Shown here: piece after piece, positions 1 to 11,955 of the stretch
How the letters are laid out: every line of letters begins with the position of its first letter
Position numbering within the stretch: the first letter of the stretch is position 1
Assembly: GCA_014904985.1 (NCBI GenBank)
Contig: MU129139.1
Span: 2,460 to 66,459 of the forward strand
Direction: 5' to 3'
DNA from: Hydnum rufescens UP504
Lineage: Eukaryota > Basidiomycota > Agaricomycetes > Cantharellales > Hydnaceae
DNA: 64,000 nt
Made by a program: the position numbers and the translations under genes
The notes under the pieces: model-generated
Seen by the model: the letters and a program-made list of their open reading frames with translations, nothing else
The model's database searches: none
What the model was told of the DNA's origin: nothing

Positions 1-543
1 GCGATCCATCTGGAACATTGATGATACACTTTCTGCAAGGCCACAAGGCTTTAGACCTTGAGTGTGGGATTGGGCATAATCCCCTTTATTCATCTGCTGG
101 GCAAGCCTACTGCTGACAGCGGGTTATCTCTTCCTAAAGACCCTACAACCTTGGACCGAACATTCGGTTTATTTTTGTGGTGCTCTCCCATCTCTTCTCT
201 CGGATCCATATCGCTGACTGGGCACGATAGGTTCCCCTTTTTTTCCTTTGCCTTACACGTCGTATAGTCCCTACCGCTCATCTCAGACTCGCCGTGATTC
301 GGATAGCTGTGCCAGGAAGAGACGGAGTGGGGATATGCGATGATTCATGCGTGCAGTGTGATACAGAACAGCATCGTGTTTGATGATGATGGGACGGATC
401 GGGAGCATCATTAGTGGTTGGGTTTCAAAGTCGAACCTGTTAAACCTCCATATTGCGTGGCGGATGAGGCGAGGCGGTACAGGAGCTGGGCGATGGCAGG
501 GGTGTTGTCGAAACACCGCCTGCGTGCTAAGAGGGAACCAAGA
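1..543. other. Left edge, no supported gene
   Basis: I see no gene here. Short open frames exist on both strands but none carries a motif, splice pattern or composition that supports coding. The stretch borders an LTR at its right end and may be old transposon or intergenic DNA. Confidence 0.3.
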
Positions 544-1172
544 TGTAATAACCGGTCCTTGACTTCGAGGACTGCGTACATATTTGTCGTCGTTGAGACG
601 AGCGGATTCTGTGACTGTGGACAGAAGGAGGAAATTAGTTCAAACATGGCCGCTCTAAGCACTAGTCTTCAAGCCAGGAGGGCTCCACAAACATAAGTAA
701 GCACTGGCTTCCTGTCGGATGGGGGAAGCGAGTAGGAGAGCGACGATATGAATGGGAATGGTACGCGTAGCGCCAAAGGCTCACACTAGCTATCTGATGG
801 AGAGGGGTAGGGGGGTGAGCGGAGTTACGGACGTAGAGTAGCGTACTGATACCTAACTGCATCGACTCGTACGGCTCCCTTATCCGTCTCGCCCCCCATG
901 CTCGTGTGGCGATCGGTGATCGCGGGTCCTGTGTGGTTGCCTTCATTTTTGCCGTACTTGGGTGCGTAGTCGTTGCATGCGCTGATGTTAGTTTCACGTT
1001 CGAGCAGAGGCTACGACAGTCCGGGAAAAAGAGTGGTTTGATTCTGGCGGCGACCGGGACTTCTCTTATGAGTACGTCGGGCCGCGGCTCATACATAAGC
1101 GGCTAACTAAGATGGGGACAGAGACGTCCTGTACGGATACTCTATGTAAATGGGGCGCCCCGTATATTAGCA
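544..1172 (-). repeat. Solo LTR of the gypsy-1 family
   Basis: This begins TGTAATA and ends approximately TATTAGCA, a mutated form of the family end TATTACA. It is the reverse-complement relative of the 3' LTR at 14576-15154 and resembles the solo LTRs at 53603-54173 and 54331-54875. Shared landmarks are the CTTCGAGG block near the start, two GCACTGGCTTC-like boxes, and the segment around the CCCATGCTC box. I find no matching 5-base target duplication and no gag-like coding on either side, so it is an old solo LTR or one end of a deleted element. The right end is uncertain by a few bases. Confidence 0.7.
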
Positions 1173-4100
1173 CCTGGGCCAGGCGGTAACCTGATTCTCC
1201 GGCTGGTTCAGCAGGCCCCCCAGCGGGCACCCTGCGGGGGCTTCACCATATCAAACCAAGCTCCAACTTATAATCCTCAACTAGACTCGGTCTACCTGCA
1301 CCACTGTAGTAGAAACTCAACTTCTCTATGTTATCGAGATATGTCAAACTTGATTTGACACAGAGATATTTAATACACTAGGAGTGGATTAGATAACTAT
1401 GAACGACATGATTGACTAGTGATACACAGGGTGGCAGCATTAGAGCAGTATTAAGTCGCTGAGACGATCGTCCACTGGACATTAGAATTACATTTGTTTA
1501 TGGTCTATTTGATCTTGTGAAATAGAGAGAAGCTCCATAGCATCAAGTGATCAGTGGAGAGTATTGGACGAGATCACTGAATGGGAGATAGTGACACAGA
1601 GCTGGTCATTGGAGTCGACTTGCTAGGATAGACAAGGCACACCAGAATGTGTCACTGTGGCACTGCTGTTATCTGTAAGTTGATGGTGGTGGTCCTGCTA
1701 CAGCGTTTGGATTAGACCCAGACCCATTGTACTTAAGCCTAAATTGACACCCGAGGCCTGGAACCTGAACCGAATCAGATTTCCAACACAACCACCGCGA
1801 CCAACTACCAGGGTGCATTTGTGGCCACAGGATTTCAACCCTGATCGCTCACCAAGTACGCTGATCCGAGATTTGAAAATCGTCTGAAGGTTTTTTTCCA
1901 AATTCGCAACCAGGGTTGGAACAGTCCAAATGGTGAGGTGCCCCGAAATAATTCAAACTGGAACCTTGGCGCTGAGCTCCCAATATTGAGAGCTTGGCTG
2001 GGGTATCCAATATCAGACATCCCACTGGATGACGCGGATCTTGAAACTTGCTGGACGGATCCACATCGTTGAGCCTGCTGGAGGACCTCCTGATCCGTTG
2101 AACTTCACTGGAGTGATGTCCGGCATAATCTCTCGGTAAACCCGCTGACGAGGACCCAATCCAAGTCACGAATGACTTGAAGTCTGATGGAGATCGTACA
2201 TCCAAACCATTGGGTTTTGCGATAGTCCAGAGAACAGATCACGATTCATCAATTGAAGCTCGATTTGATTTGAATGCTCATGCAGTAAATCCTCCAGATG
2301 CCCTCGTCGGGCAGCGCGGCTCGGCCCTTGGCAGCAGAAGCTGGGCTGAGAGTCCACGAGTCCAGTTCTTCCGGTGCCGTCTGTTGAATCAGTTGACCAG
2401 ATCTGAAGTCTAGCCCGCATCTGGACACAGTGGAGAGCTGGTGCTATTACCACCCCGTCACAGCAACATCTGGGAACCAGCATTCAGTCATCCAGCGTCA
2501 TCCTCACCCATCTCTTCAAGCTTACATGGCACGTATTCCCCTTTGTAACTGGAAACAACGGAAGTCTCCCACTGTCCACCACCAGTCTTGTTGGGTTGGC
2601 TTTGACTGCAGAAGTTCATCGCTGTCAAGGCGGGGCCACCCCCAAGTGAACTGGTGAACTATGAGCTGGCGAACATATGCGATAATCAGGACCCAGAGAA
2701 TGAGAACTGGAACCGAGCGGGCATGCGGCGAGTGTGGAGCGATGAAGGCAACGTCCTCAGATGATGACTTTGACGGCTGGCTTGGTGCGACTAGAGTACT
2801 GGTTCTGGGTCCTTAGGAGTTCAGTTGTGTGCAGTACTTTTTGCGAGCGGCTGTTTCAGTCGCGACTGTGTCGAATATGTCAGTGAGCATCCACCGCCTC
2901 GATAGTCATGATTCTAGATGAACAGCTCCTGCAAGAGAGCTTGCCTTGTCAGAGGAAGCAGGCGTGGGCTTGTCGAGCGAGAGCTGTGTGGATTCTTCTG
3001 GCTTTGATAGAATCCAATGAAGGGATGGACGTTCGTGCATGGCTCAGCATGAGTGGATCAGCCCTGAGAGCAAACAGATGATGGCAACTGCAACCGAGGC
3101 ACAAAAGTGCCATGTGCGAATTTCGCCCATGAGAAGCTTCTTGTTTCGCGATGGATTGTATTTGGTGAGCTTTGGGGTGCCACTGTTGTGAAACTTGGGA
3201 ATCCTGTACCACCTTTCAATTGCTTGGGTGCGAGGGACGCAGGTCACTGCTAGGCGCGGATGGCCTGCTAGGCCTGGATTGGCATCCCCTTGAACTGTTG
3301 TTCTTCTCCTTGGCATATTCGAGTTGAAGTCCACCCTGGAGCACACCCTAAGAAAGTGGAAGGGGTTTATTCGAGCAGTCGAACTAAACCAGTCTACAGA
3401 CTAAACAGGGGAGTACTGAGACACTGTTGGAATAGGACCATGCAAGTTTCCGTTTTTGGCTATGATCCAGGGTGAATGATTAGGGCACCGCTTGGGAGGG
3501 AAAGAGTCCACGCCAAGGAGTCTTGTGCCGGAGGCTCGGGAGGACTTGGATGCAGCAGTGCGCCAGTTAGTTATTTTGGCCATGGCGTTCGCAGAGAGTG
3601 TGATGAAAGGCCTCAGTAACCCCATGGCAGCTCAATGCCCACCAGTCTGCAGCGTAGAAAGGGACCGCTATCTGTGACTTTGTGCGTTGAGCTGCCTTCT
3701 CGCATCCTGCTCGAGCGTGGGTGTATGCGGAGTCGGTGAGGGTCATCTTTGAGTGTCACTAACACCCTGCTTCTAAGGTATCTGAGCCCGAATCAGCAGT
3801 CCACACACTCCGACGTTTCATCCTCTGTAAATTGCTTCTACTCCCATTTCCGGTTGGCCGATAGGGACCTTGACAGGACAAGCAAGACGTGTGTTCTGAA
3901 AGATCGTGGGCTTCAAAGTGGCAAGTTGTTGCATCATGTTGCTGGGAGTGTGGATGTGTATGCAGACACTTGAATCCGGTTGTGCAATGGATGCGCGATT
4001 GGTGGCAGCACGGCGAACGGGTTCAGCAAGGGCGAGGTGCTTTGTTAGTAGTGGGGAGCTGTCAGTGGGAGGGCAATGCTTCTCTGCACAGATGGCAATA

Positions 4101-4209
4101 CAGGAAAGACCCCGGGAGATTGACTCGTGTACAAGGAATGAGCATTCCATTTACATCTTTTCAGGCATATGGAATTCATGCTCATCCATGAACAGACGAA
4201 AGGCTTGAT
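1173..4209. other. Unassigned DNA between two LTR-derived segments
   Basis: About 3 kb with no recognisable gene. The part from about 1260 to 1700 is AT-rich and closed in all frames. The part from 1700 to 4200 has many short frames on both strands, none of which I recognise. It could be the decayed interior of an older element or intergenic DNA. A 5' LTR for the gypsy element starting at 4304 was looked for here and not seen. Confidence 0.3.
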
Positions 4210-4303
4210 ATTGGAACGACATATTGGTACATTTTTAATTCGTTCATCGGAAAATTCGACGCTGAAATGGAACTCTATGTGGTAGGGATTTTTCCCTCCA
4301 ACA
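4210..4303 (-). repeat. LTR-start relic like that at 57109
   Basis: Read on the minus strand, this starts TGTTGGAGGGAAAAATCCC, an inverted-repeat start nearly identical to the minus-strand LTR start at 57109 (TGTTGGAGGGATAAATCCC). Similarity continues weakly for some tens of bases. It therefore seems to be the terminal part of an LTR of the second gypsy lineage, abutting or truncating the 5' end of gypsy-1. Its left end is not defined. Confidence 0.5.
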
Positions 4304-7102
4304 ACGGACCCTTTCTCTGCGGCCCCGTCACCACGTACCAATTCTTGATGGTGTGGACGAAATTCGCGCCAGCACAGTACCACACTGCCTACTTCCTGTT
4401 GGACGAAGGGCAGCAGAGATGGTTCGTGGACAGGGAGCTCATTATCACAATCCAGACAGCCTTGGAGAGGCTGCAGCACATCATTACGGATGTCATAGGG
4501 ATAGTGGGGGAGGAACACATCGTTTTGTAATAGATCGTGACTCCAAATTAACAGAGCAATTGTGGATGTCCGATCAACTCAAAGAGCTCATGATGGCTGA
4601 TAGGCTGTTAAAACTACAAGTCGACTTAATGTTTGAGAGACTCGCCAAGCTCAGAAAGCTGCACCAGGGGGAAACCTTATCAACCCCTATGGCTACGGAG
4701 GACTCCCTTCCCCCTATGCCTGAACTGAAGGACCATCTGCATAAAGCATGGCTCGATCCATGCCTCCCTACCAAGAACGTGGCCCGTCGGCTCTCACTGT
4801 GGGATGGGAAGCGATTGAAGCCAATCTCAATGGCACTCACCCTATCAAACAGGCCACGAGGTATCCCTTCTCAGGCAGTCAAGCCCTGAAGTACACATAC
4901 TACGACGTTAAGCTGGAAGATGCCCTCGGAGTCCAACCCTCCCCCACATAAACACAGATCCCCACGGCTTGGGGCTATTTCTCCCCCCGGACGAATTCCA
5001 GGAGCCCAGCGGAGACACGAATCGTGACTTCTCACGAAGTCCAAGGGCAGGCGCTGGCTCGATAATAGACTTGCCCGCCTGGCCTGGACAGTCATCCAGA
5101 CAGGGCTTGCGAGGAAGCTCCTCCGTGCTCCGGGCTTCGTCTATCGATTTGGAAGCATTGCCAGCCATTTGGCAAGACGTCCCTCTTGAGGATCCATGAC
5201 CCCAAGAGAGCGTCCCCATTACCCCAAATCCCAAGAATCGCTTCAAGGTCCTTTCCCAGAGAATCTCCACTCTAGGGGAAGGGTTAAAGAATACCCTCTG
5301 GACCCCATCAAAGCCACAACCTCTGGGATCGAGTAGGGAGCCCGCAGGAGCATGGGAAATGGGAACAGTATTAGGCCAGACAGTCCGAAAATCGTCAAGC
5401 CGGATCGCCCCAGCCTTAGGACTGACCCAACAAGCGCAGGGTCATTCGCCACACGCCAGCTACCTCATAGCGCGATCGAATGTGGTGGAGAACGCGAGGC
5501 TACCTCCCGGCCAGGCGTGGAACCTCATCACTGACATGCCTGCCCTACCTGCCCCCAGAGCCACCAGAGCCCATGACTATTATTTGGGCCTAATCAAAGT
5601 GGCCCCAATGCCTCAGCTCAGCTCGCTCTTCGCGAGTAACCCAACACAAGCCCCACTATCCAAACTAGGGCAAGCCCCCGTCATTTCCCAAGCGTCGAAT
5701 GGGAATACACCTCCCCTGGGTCCTTCAAGGCGCGTGAGCCCTGAATCTCTCACGGGAGACCTACAAGTCAAGGATCCACCGCCCTCTCAACCCCACAGTT
5801 TGAAGGGTAGTGGGGGTAGCCAGCCGGAAGGGGGCAACAGTGAAGGCCCTAGTGGAGGTGGAGGTGGAGGTCCAAGCGGTGGAAATGGAGGCCCCAGTGG
5901 CGGAGGAGGCCCAGGACGAGGAAGCCAAGGGCCAGGATCCCCTCCTAGTGGAGGTCCCTCAGGCCCCCCGTTCCCATGGGTCCTCCTGGCCCTCCTGGCC
6001 CGCCAGGCCCACCAGGTCCTCCCGGGCCCGAAGGACCGCTCTCCAATGCCCCGCCCTCCAGCATTGTGTGGGACAATAAGCTTAAATGGTCTACCATACC
6101 TGAATGGGACGGAGCGCACGAGACAGCAATTGACTGGCTGTACGAATGTAACAATCTCACCAGTCTAGGCCCTATGTTGGAGGGCCAGTTGCCATGATAG
6201 CGACTCGCCGTTTCAAAGGAGCAGTAGCAACTGCTTGGCGGGCGCACTCCGTGCCTGTCAAACACACAATTCTCCAGTCGTGGGACAACCTGCACGAGTG
6301 GGTCTTACATCGCTATCTAGGAGAGGTCTGGTACATGGCGCAGCGCCTCCAATACAACGAAGAGGTTTTCCACAGTGCCGAGTACCCCGACGAATTACCT
6401 GCGGAGTACATACAATGGCGAATCCTCCTCTCGCGCATTTTCTTGCGATTCACCCCCAATAGCCCCGAGGAAACGGCTTCGGTCATGAACAATGCACCAA
6501 CTGAGTGGGATGTCATCCTGCGCTGGAGTGACCGACCCCCAATAGAATCGGTCCTGATGTCAGCCAAACAATTTGAAGCCATGTTGATCACCCAGTGGAG
6601 ATCTTCGCAGTACTACCGACGTCGTCTAGGAGCAAGGAGCTCCAAGAGAGCCAATTTAGCCACGCAGGGCAACAACGAAGAAAGGGAGGAGGAGGATTCC
6701 CTGCACTCCCCCTTCGAGGATGATTCTGAGGGAGCCTTCTACTACTCCAGTGAGGAAGCAGAAGGAAATAGGGCTTCCTCGACAGCGTTTAATGTGGGAA
6801 AGTGCCCGGCAGGCCGATCCTATCACCCTCAGCATCACATACCCCTCTCGAGCAAGACGGCGGATAATGTCGAAAAGACGTACCCATACCCTCGAGATGA
6901 CTCTGTGGTCAGCCATAACAAGCCCGGCCAGAAGTGTTTCGCCTGTGGGAGCGAGAAGCACTGGGTCCAGGAATGTAAACACTACGGAGCATATTCCAAT
7001 TGTCTCGAGAGGAGAACGCTCAAAAAGGAACACCGGCATTATGAGACGCCTAATTACAAAGCAGCATATTCAGCTGCCATAGATTCCAGCCAGGATTTTT
7101 AA
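4304..7102 (+). pseudogene. gag: gypsy-1 Gag, frameshifted
   Basis: Structural capsid and nucleocapsid protein of the element. Coding-like segments succeed one another in different frames: 4304-4530, about 4515-4889, 4760-4951, 5359-6168, 5976-6197 and 6194-7102. The first part is rich in charged and leucine residues and probably helical. Residues coded at 5800-6050 are Gly/Pro/Ser-rich and include a collagen-like run of GPP triplets. The 6060-6620 part reads like a retrotransposon Gag core (the IPEWDG..TAIDW region, then a tryptophan-rich helical stretch). A CCHC zinc knuckle of the form C-x2-C-x4-H-x4-C lies at 6935-6976. Each shift between segments breaks the protein, so this is scored as a pseudogene, although indel sequencing error could explain some shifts. 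Confidence 0.75.
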
Positions 7103-7502
7103 TTATGGGATGGACGAACACAGCTCTGCTGTCTAGTTCCCCTGTAACCTATCGGAAGCCCATGTATATAGAGACTCAAGAACACTTGTTGCATAATGTA
7201 AACGTAGCAATGAGTAATATACAGCTTCCCCCTCCCATGAAATCCTTCCTGGATTCCCCAAGAAAACCTCCTGATAGACAGCGCCCCTGCGATCTGGGAG
7301 AAACAAGTCAGCGATTCGTAGCAGTGGCTGCGGCGTCGAAGCCAGTTGAGAACGAGCCGCCGGAATCACCAAAGGCTCCGAATGACCTTCCAGTGAAGGT
7401 TATTCGTTGCCTCAAGGCTAGAACCACACCCCCGGGAAATCAGCTCTGGGCATTACGGCGCTTAGTGTATATGGTGGCTACCTGGGGTCGCTCTCGAGTC
7501 CA

Positions 7503-8475
7503 GAAGTACAGCTATGACTAGATTCGGGCGCTGACATCACGCTGATATCAGAGGAATGCTATAAAGCCTTGGAATGTCGCCCAAAATTACAAAAGGGGAT
7601 GAAGCTTAGCCTTTTCGAGCTCACCAACCAAGCAAAAATCCTAGGCTACGTGAACCTTCGAGTCTTCATGCCTACGACAGATGGTCGAATGCTAGAATTC
7701 CTTGAGGAAGCCTACATGATACCAGGAATGAACGTTCCTGTGTTGCTAGGGAGGACTTCCAGGTTAACTACGAGGTCTCCATGCTGAGGACGGCACAAGA
7801 GACGTGCCTCTCAATCAGTCAGCCGGAGGAGCAATTCAATGTTCATGCTCATTCGACCCCCATCGTGGCAAGAAATGTCCAAGTCCGGCCACGCCATCCC
7901 AAAGGGATCTGGAATCGCGCTGCATACCTAGCTGCTTCCAGGAACCCCGACAGGTGCCAAGAATATTGCCGCACGCCACGCCTGTTGCGAGCGGCAAAGG
8001 ACGTGAGGATCCGTCCTGGATGGGCCGCCAGGGTTCCGGTGGAAGGTCTAGTAGTGGGGTGCGAGGAATGGTTCATGGAGAGGTTACGCTTCCCACGAGC
8101 AATGGGTGCTTCCTAGCAGCTCCGTCAGCACTGCTTAAGTCAGAGGAGCTCATAGTGCAGGTAGCCAATATGTCCCCCACCGCAGAATGGATTCGCAAGG
8201 GCAATGTACTGGGCGTCCTACATGACCCAGAGCAGTACTTCGATAGGGCCAGGGATGACGGACGAACGCAGTGCTTGAAAGCCTATGCCCAGGTAGTGCA
8301 GAAGATCGCCCGAGGATCGATGGGGGACAAGGATCTATCAGATCAAGCATCAGCGAAGTCACGAGCGCTGGAGATCCCCCAGGACCCGATGGTCCTGATG
8401 AGCTTTGGGGCCCTAAAATGTCAGAGCCCGCGGACCCGACTACGTACGACTCAAAGAAACTCAAAGAACTCATAG
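7503..8475 (+). pseudogene. gypsy-1 protease and linker, frameshifted
   Basis: Aspartic protease that would process the polyprotein. The catalytic signature D-S-G-A-D begins with the Asp codon at 7521, and the same frame continues to about 7745, ending in a VPVLLG-type motif typical of the protease C-terminal half. The frame then changes. Linker-like sequence follows at 7781-8116 and 8080-8475, and then the segment leading to RT. The active-site residue is intact but the reading frame is not continuous with either Gag or RT. Confidence 0.7.
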
Positions 8476-9965
8476 ATATTGCTCCAGATGCTCCTCCAGA
8501 CATAAAAGCAAAGACTCTGGCTCTGATCAAAAAGCATATCCAGGCGTTTGGGTTCGACAATCGCCTGGGGACATTGGAAACGATCGCCAAGATCCGCATG
8601 AAGGAGGAGGCCCACCCCATGTCCATGCCTATGTACGGGCTTCTCCAGCGAAAAGACAAGTGATCAACGAGCAGATGGACAAGTGGATCCGTCAGGAGGT
8701 GTGGAACCTTCGAAAAGTCCCTGGGCCACCCCTGTAGTTATAGCATATCGAAATGGGAAACCGAGATTCTGTGTAGACTACAGGAAACTCAACGCCATGA
8801 CTATACCCGATGAATTCCCGATCCTCAACAAATGGAGATCCTGCAAGCCCTGTCAGGATCGCAGGTCTTGTCCGCCCTCGACGTGCTGGCGGGATTCCAC
8901 CAGATGACGATAGATGAGGAGGATAAAGAGAAAACAGCCTTCCGTTCTCACCGAGGGCTCTGCAATTCAAACAAATGCCCTTCGGCCTTAGGAATGGCCC
9001 TCAATCTTTCAGAGGATGATGCAATCCATCCTCGCCCCATTTCTATGGATTTTCTCACTGGTGTACATAGACGACATCGTAGTATATTCAAAATCATATG
9101 AGGAGCACCTGGAGCACCTCGACCAAGTCCTACAGGCATGTGCTGAAGCCAAACTAACCTTGGCTCCCAAGAAGTGCCACTTCATGTACACCTCTATCCT
9201 ACTACTGGGCAAAAGGTCTCCCGACTTGGGTTGTCGACCCACAAGGAAAAGATCAAGGCCATTACGGACCTCGCCCGCTCCCATAATAGAGCAATGCTGC
9301 AAACGTTCCTGGGGATGGCCGTTTACTTCTCACACTTTATACCGCACTACTCAGAGCGAGCAGCGCCATTATTCAAACTACTACGAAAAGGCACAAGCTG
9401 GACTTGGGGGTGGAGCAAGAACGAGCCTTCGAGGATGTCAAAGAAGGGCTGGTCTCAGCCCTGTGCTCAGTCACTCGATTCCAGCTAGGCCATACCGTAT
9501 ATATTCCGATGCATCGGATGTAGCCATAGGGCCAGTCTACAACAAATCCAGCCAATAGCTATGAGAAATCTGAAGGGTACAAAAATATACAATAAGATCC
9601 TGGCTGCTCATGCAAAAGGCGAGCCTGTCCCAAAAATAGCTCATCAAGCCTCAAAGAATACAAATGATGTGCCCGACCCCAGCCCCTGGGCCGAGAATAT
9701 GGAAGACACAATAGTGCATGTAGAACGAGTAATTGCCTACTGGAGTAGGTCCCTCAAGTCTGCCGAACGAAACTATTTGGCAATGGAGAGAGAAGCCCTA
9801 GGGGTTAAGGAAGCGCTAGTGCATTTCCAACCCTTCATCGAAGGCGAGAAAAACATTGTGATTACAGATCATGCAGCCCTACAATGGGCCAGGATGTATG
9901 AAAATGCCAACAGACGTCTCACGGCATGGGGGCAGTATTTGCGGCGTATCCAGGCCTGGATATAG
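8271..9965 (+). pseudogene. pol: gypsy-1 reverse transcriptase and RNase H, frameshifted
   Basis: RT copies the element RNA and RNase H removes the RNA strand. The fingers/palm part is recognisable from about 8640 (SPWATPVV, then RFCVDYRKLN at 8755-8800). The catalytic YIDD box lies at 9064-9075. The thumb and connection follow to about 9420 (TFLGMAVYFSHFIPHYSE). RNase H starts near 9490 (YSDASD, first catalytic Asp) and runs to 9965 (ERNYLAMEREAL and ITDHAALQW motifs). At least four frame changes occur between 8640 and 9965, so the key residues survive but the enzyme would not be made whole. Confidence 0.85.
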
Positions 9966-11262
9966 TACACAGAGTGGGCATTGTTCACTCCAACGTCGAC
10001 CCCCTCTCAAGGCTACGACAGGTTCCACCACATCAATCGCCTGTGGAAGATATCTCCCCCTCCCTGCCAACTCAGCTCCCAACGCAACTGATGTATGCAT
10101 GGGAAGACGTAGTAGAGAGGAAGCCCGCCGAGCGAGCGGCATTCCTTTCCACCCGAGTGCAGAGCAAGAAGCAAGGTCTCCAAGAGGAAGGGAAGGCTAC
10201 CGCCGGCACAACAGACGAGATAGAGTTGGCTGCGCAGCAAAGAGCCAGAACAACGAACCCCCTGGGCCAAGAACACGCACCATGAACACTGGACATCGAG
10301 ATCAGCCCCAAAGAATAGAAGCCTTCATTCAAGGATACCAAGTGGACCCCAGCTTCCGGCAACCATGGAGTGAAGTGGCAGAAGACGAATCGGAGCTCTT
10401 GGCGGCTCAGAGATTTTATAAGTCCAGAGAAGGACTTCTGATCTTCCGAGATGCAGACTGGGTAGCCCGACTATGCATGCTGAAGTCAGAAATATGCAGG
10501 ATACTCAAGGAATCACACGAGTCACCCTGGGAAACCGCCCACGCAGGATCCTCAAGGCTATTTCACAAGCTTGCTGCGCGATTCTATTGGCCCAAGATGT
10601 GGGCGGACGTAGTCGACTACACTAAGACATGCGACGTCTGCCAGAAGATTAAATCGGACAAATGAGGACCGATGGGAAAGCTACGTCCCCACGCCATCCC
10701 ACTACTCCCATTCGAAGTAGTGACCCTAGACCTCATTACAGGCCTCCCAAAGTTGGAGGGGCATGATGCGGTGCTAGTGATAGTGGACAAGCTCACCAAA
10801 TTCGTCCAATACGTCCCCACCTCCTCGAGCTTAAAGCAGGAGGGCTTCGCCAGGATGTTCATCCAGCATGTCATCCTGAAATATGGTCTCCCGAGGCAGA
10901 TGATCGCGGACCGGGACACCAGGTGGTCCCAATCCTTTTGGGCGTCAGTTGCCAAACACCTCGAGCTGGATCTACTCCTCTCGACGTCCCATCACCCGCA
11001 GACGGATGGACAAACGGAAAAGGCCAATGACACGCTCGAAGTGGCGCTACACGCTTACACAGCTGGGAATTGCAGTTCCTGGGCCCAGTGGCTAGGAACA
11101 CTCACGATGGCCCACAACTCAATGCCTCATTCCTCCACCAGTTATTCACCCTTCTTCCTTTTACACAGGTACTCCCCCAAGACTAAGGCGACTGCTATGG
11201 ACCCAATAGGAAGGGCATCGAACGGACGGAGCTGGACAACGCAGCCGCCTCTTTATTTGTAG
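9966..11262 (+). pseudogene. int: gypsy-1 integrase, zinc-binding and core domains
   Basis: Integrase inserts the cDNA copy. A linker (HSNVDPLSRL, typical of the RNase H/integrase border) is read near 9985. The HHCC zinc domain ends with the C-x2-C pair at about 10630-10645. One TGA at 10663-10665 separates it from the catalytic core in 10672-11262. The catalytic triad is visible: Asp at 10729, Asp at 10909 and Glu at 11017, with 35 residues between the last two, giving the canonical D,D(35)E spacing. The frame closes at 11260-11262 and the GPF/chromodomain part continues in another frame. Confidence 0.85.
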
Positions 11263-11322
11263 GTGAGATGGAAGCCCATCACTCACTAGCCCGGATGCCT
11301 AGCAAGAGCCCAAGCCAGGCAA

Positions 11323-11832
11323 GTGAAAGCCTATAATTTGCGAAGGCGCGACGAAGAATTTGAGGAAGGGGATGAGGTTCTAGTGAACCCCCACTCCCTC
11401 GAGCTGGTCGACGTGCAAGGCATGGGGAGGAAGCTAGTCCAACGACGCATTGGGCCATTTCAGATCTTGGAAAAGATAAATCCCGTAGTCTACCGTGTGA
11501 ATATACCCCCCGAATATAAGATGCACCCGATCATAAATATACAGCATCTGGTAAAATACCACCACGACGAGCAAGATGACGAACGAGCCAGGCTCCCCGA
11601 GCTAAGGGAACTGGCGAAGGAAGAAGAATACGAAGTAGAGAAAATCATAGGACACCGCTACAATCGGTCGAGGAGAAGGAGGGAGTACCTAGTGAGGTGG
11701 AAAGGGTATGGGCCTGAGCACGACACATTCGAGCCCGAGCCAGGGCTATGGAACGCCTTTTCTCGCCTCAGGGAGTACCACAGGACCCTGGAAGAACGTG
11801 GCAGCGAAAATGAGGACTCCACGAGGCCATAG
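11323..11832 (+). CDS. gypsy-1 integrase C-terminus with chromodomain
   Basis: An open stretch of 170 codons. Residues around 45-65 carry the GPF/Y module of Ty3 integrases (RIGPFQILEKI..VYRVNIP). Residues about 100-155 form a chromodomain with the aromatic cage-like pattern YEVEKIIGHR..YLVRWKGYG...TFEPE. In chromoviruses this domain is thought to steer insertion to marked chromatin such as H3K9-methylated nucleosomes. It is normally fused to the integrase core. Here it is separated by a frame change near 11262-11323, so it is a domain of a broken polyprotein rather than a separate gene. Confidence 0.85.
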   Translation: MKAYNLRRRDEEFEEGDEVLVNPHSLELVDVQGMGRKLVQRRIGPFQILEKINPVVYRVNIPPEYKMHPIINIQHLVKYHHDEQDDERARLPELRELAKEEEYEVEKIIGHRYNRSRRRREYLVRWKGYGPEHDTFEPEPGLWNAFSRLREYHRTLEERGSENEDSTRP

Positions 11833-11955
11833 TAGAGTCCCCCACTTATACATTCCTCCCAGCACTCGTGGATTCCCTCTTTTCTCTCTTTTCTCTCTCT
11901 CTTCCCCTTCTTCTCTCCTCAACCTCAGTCTCAACCTCCACTTCGATCTCAACCC

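Noticed and set aside
544..1172. 5' LTR of gypsy-1
   Set aside because: It is in the opposite orientation to the 3' LTR at 14576 and has no primer site or gag facing the element.
5787..6119. Long minus-strand open frame opposite the Gag Gly/Pro stretch
   Set aside because: It is the complement of the collagen-like repeat; GC-rich triplet repeats open several frames.
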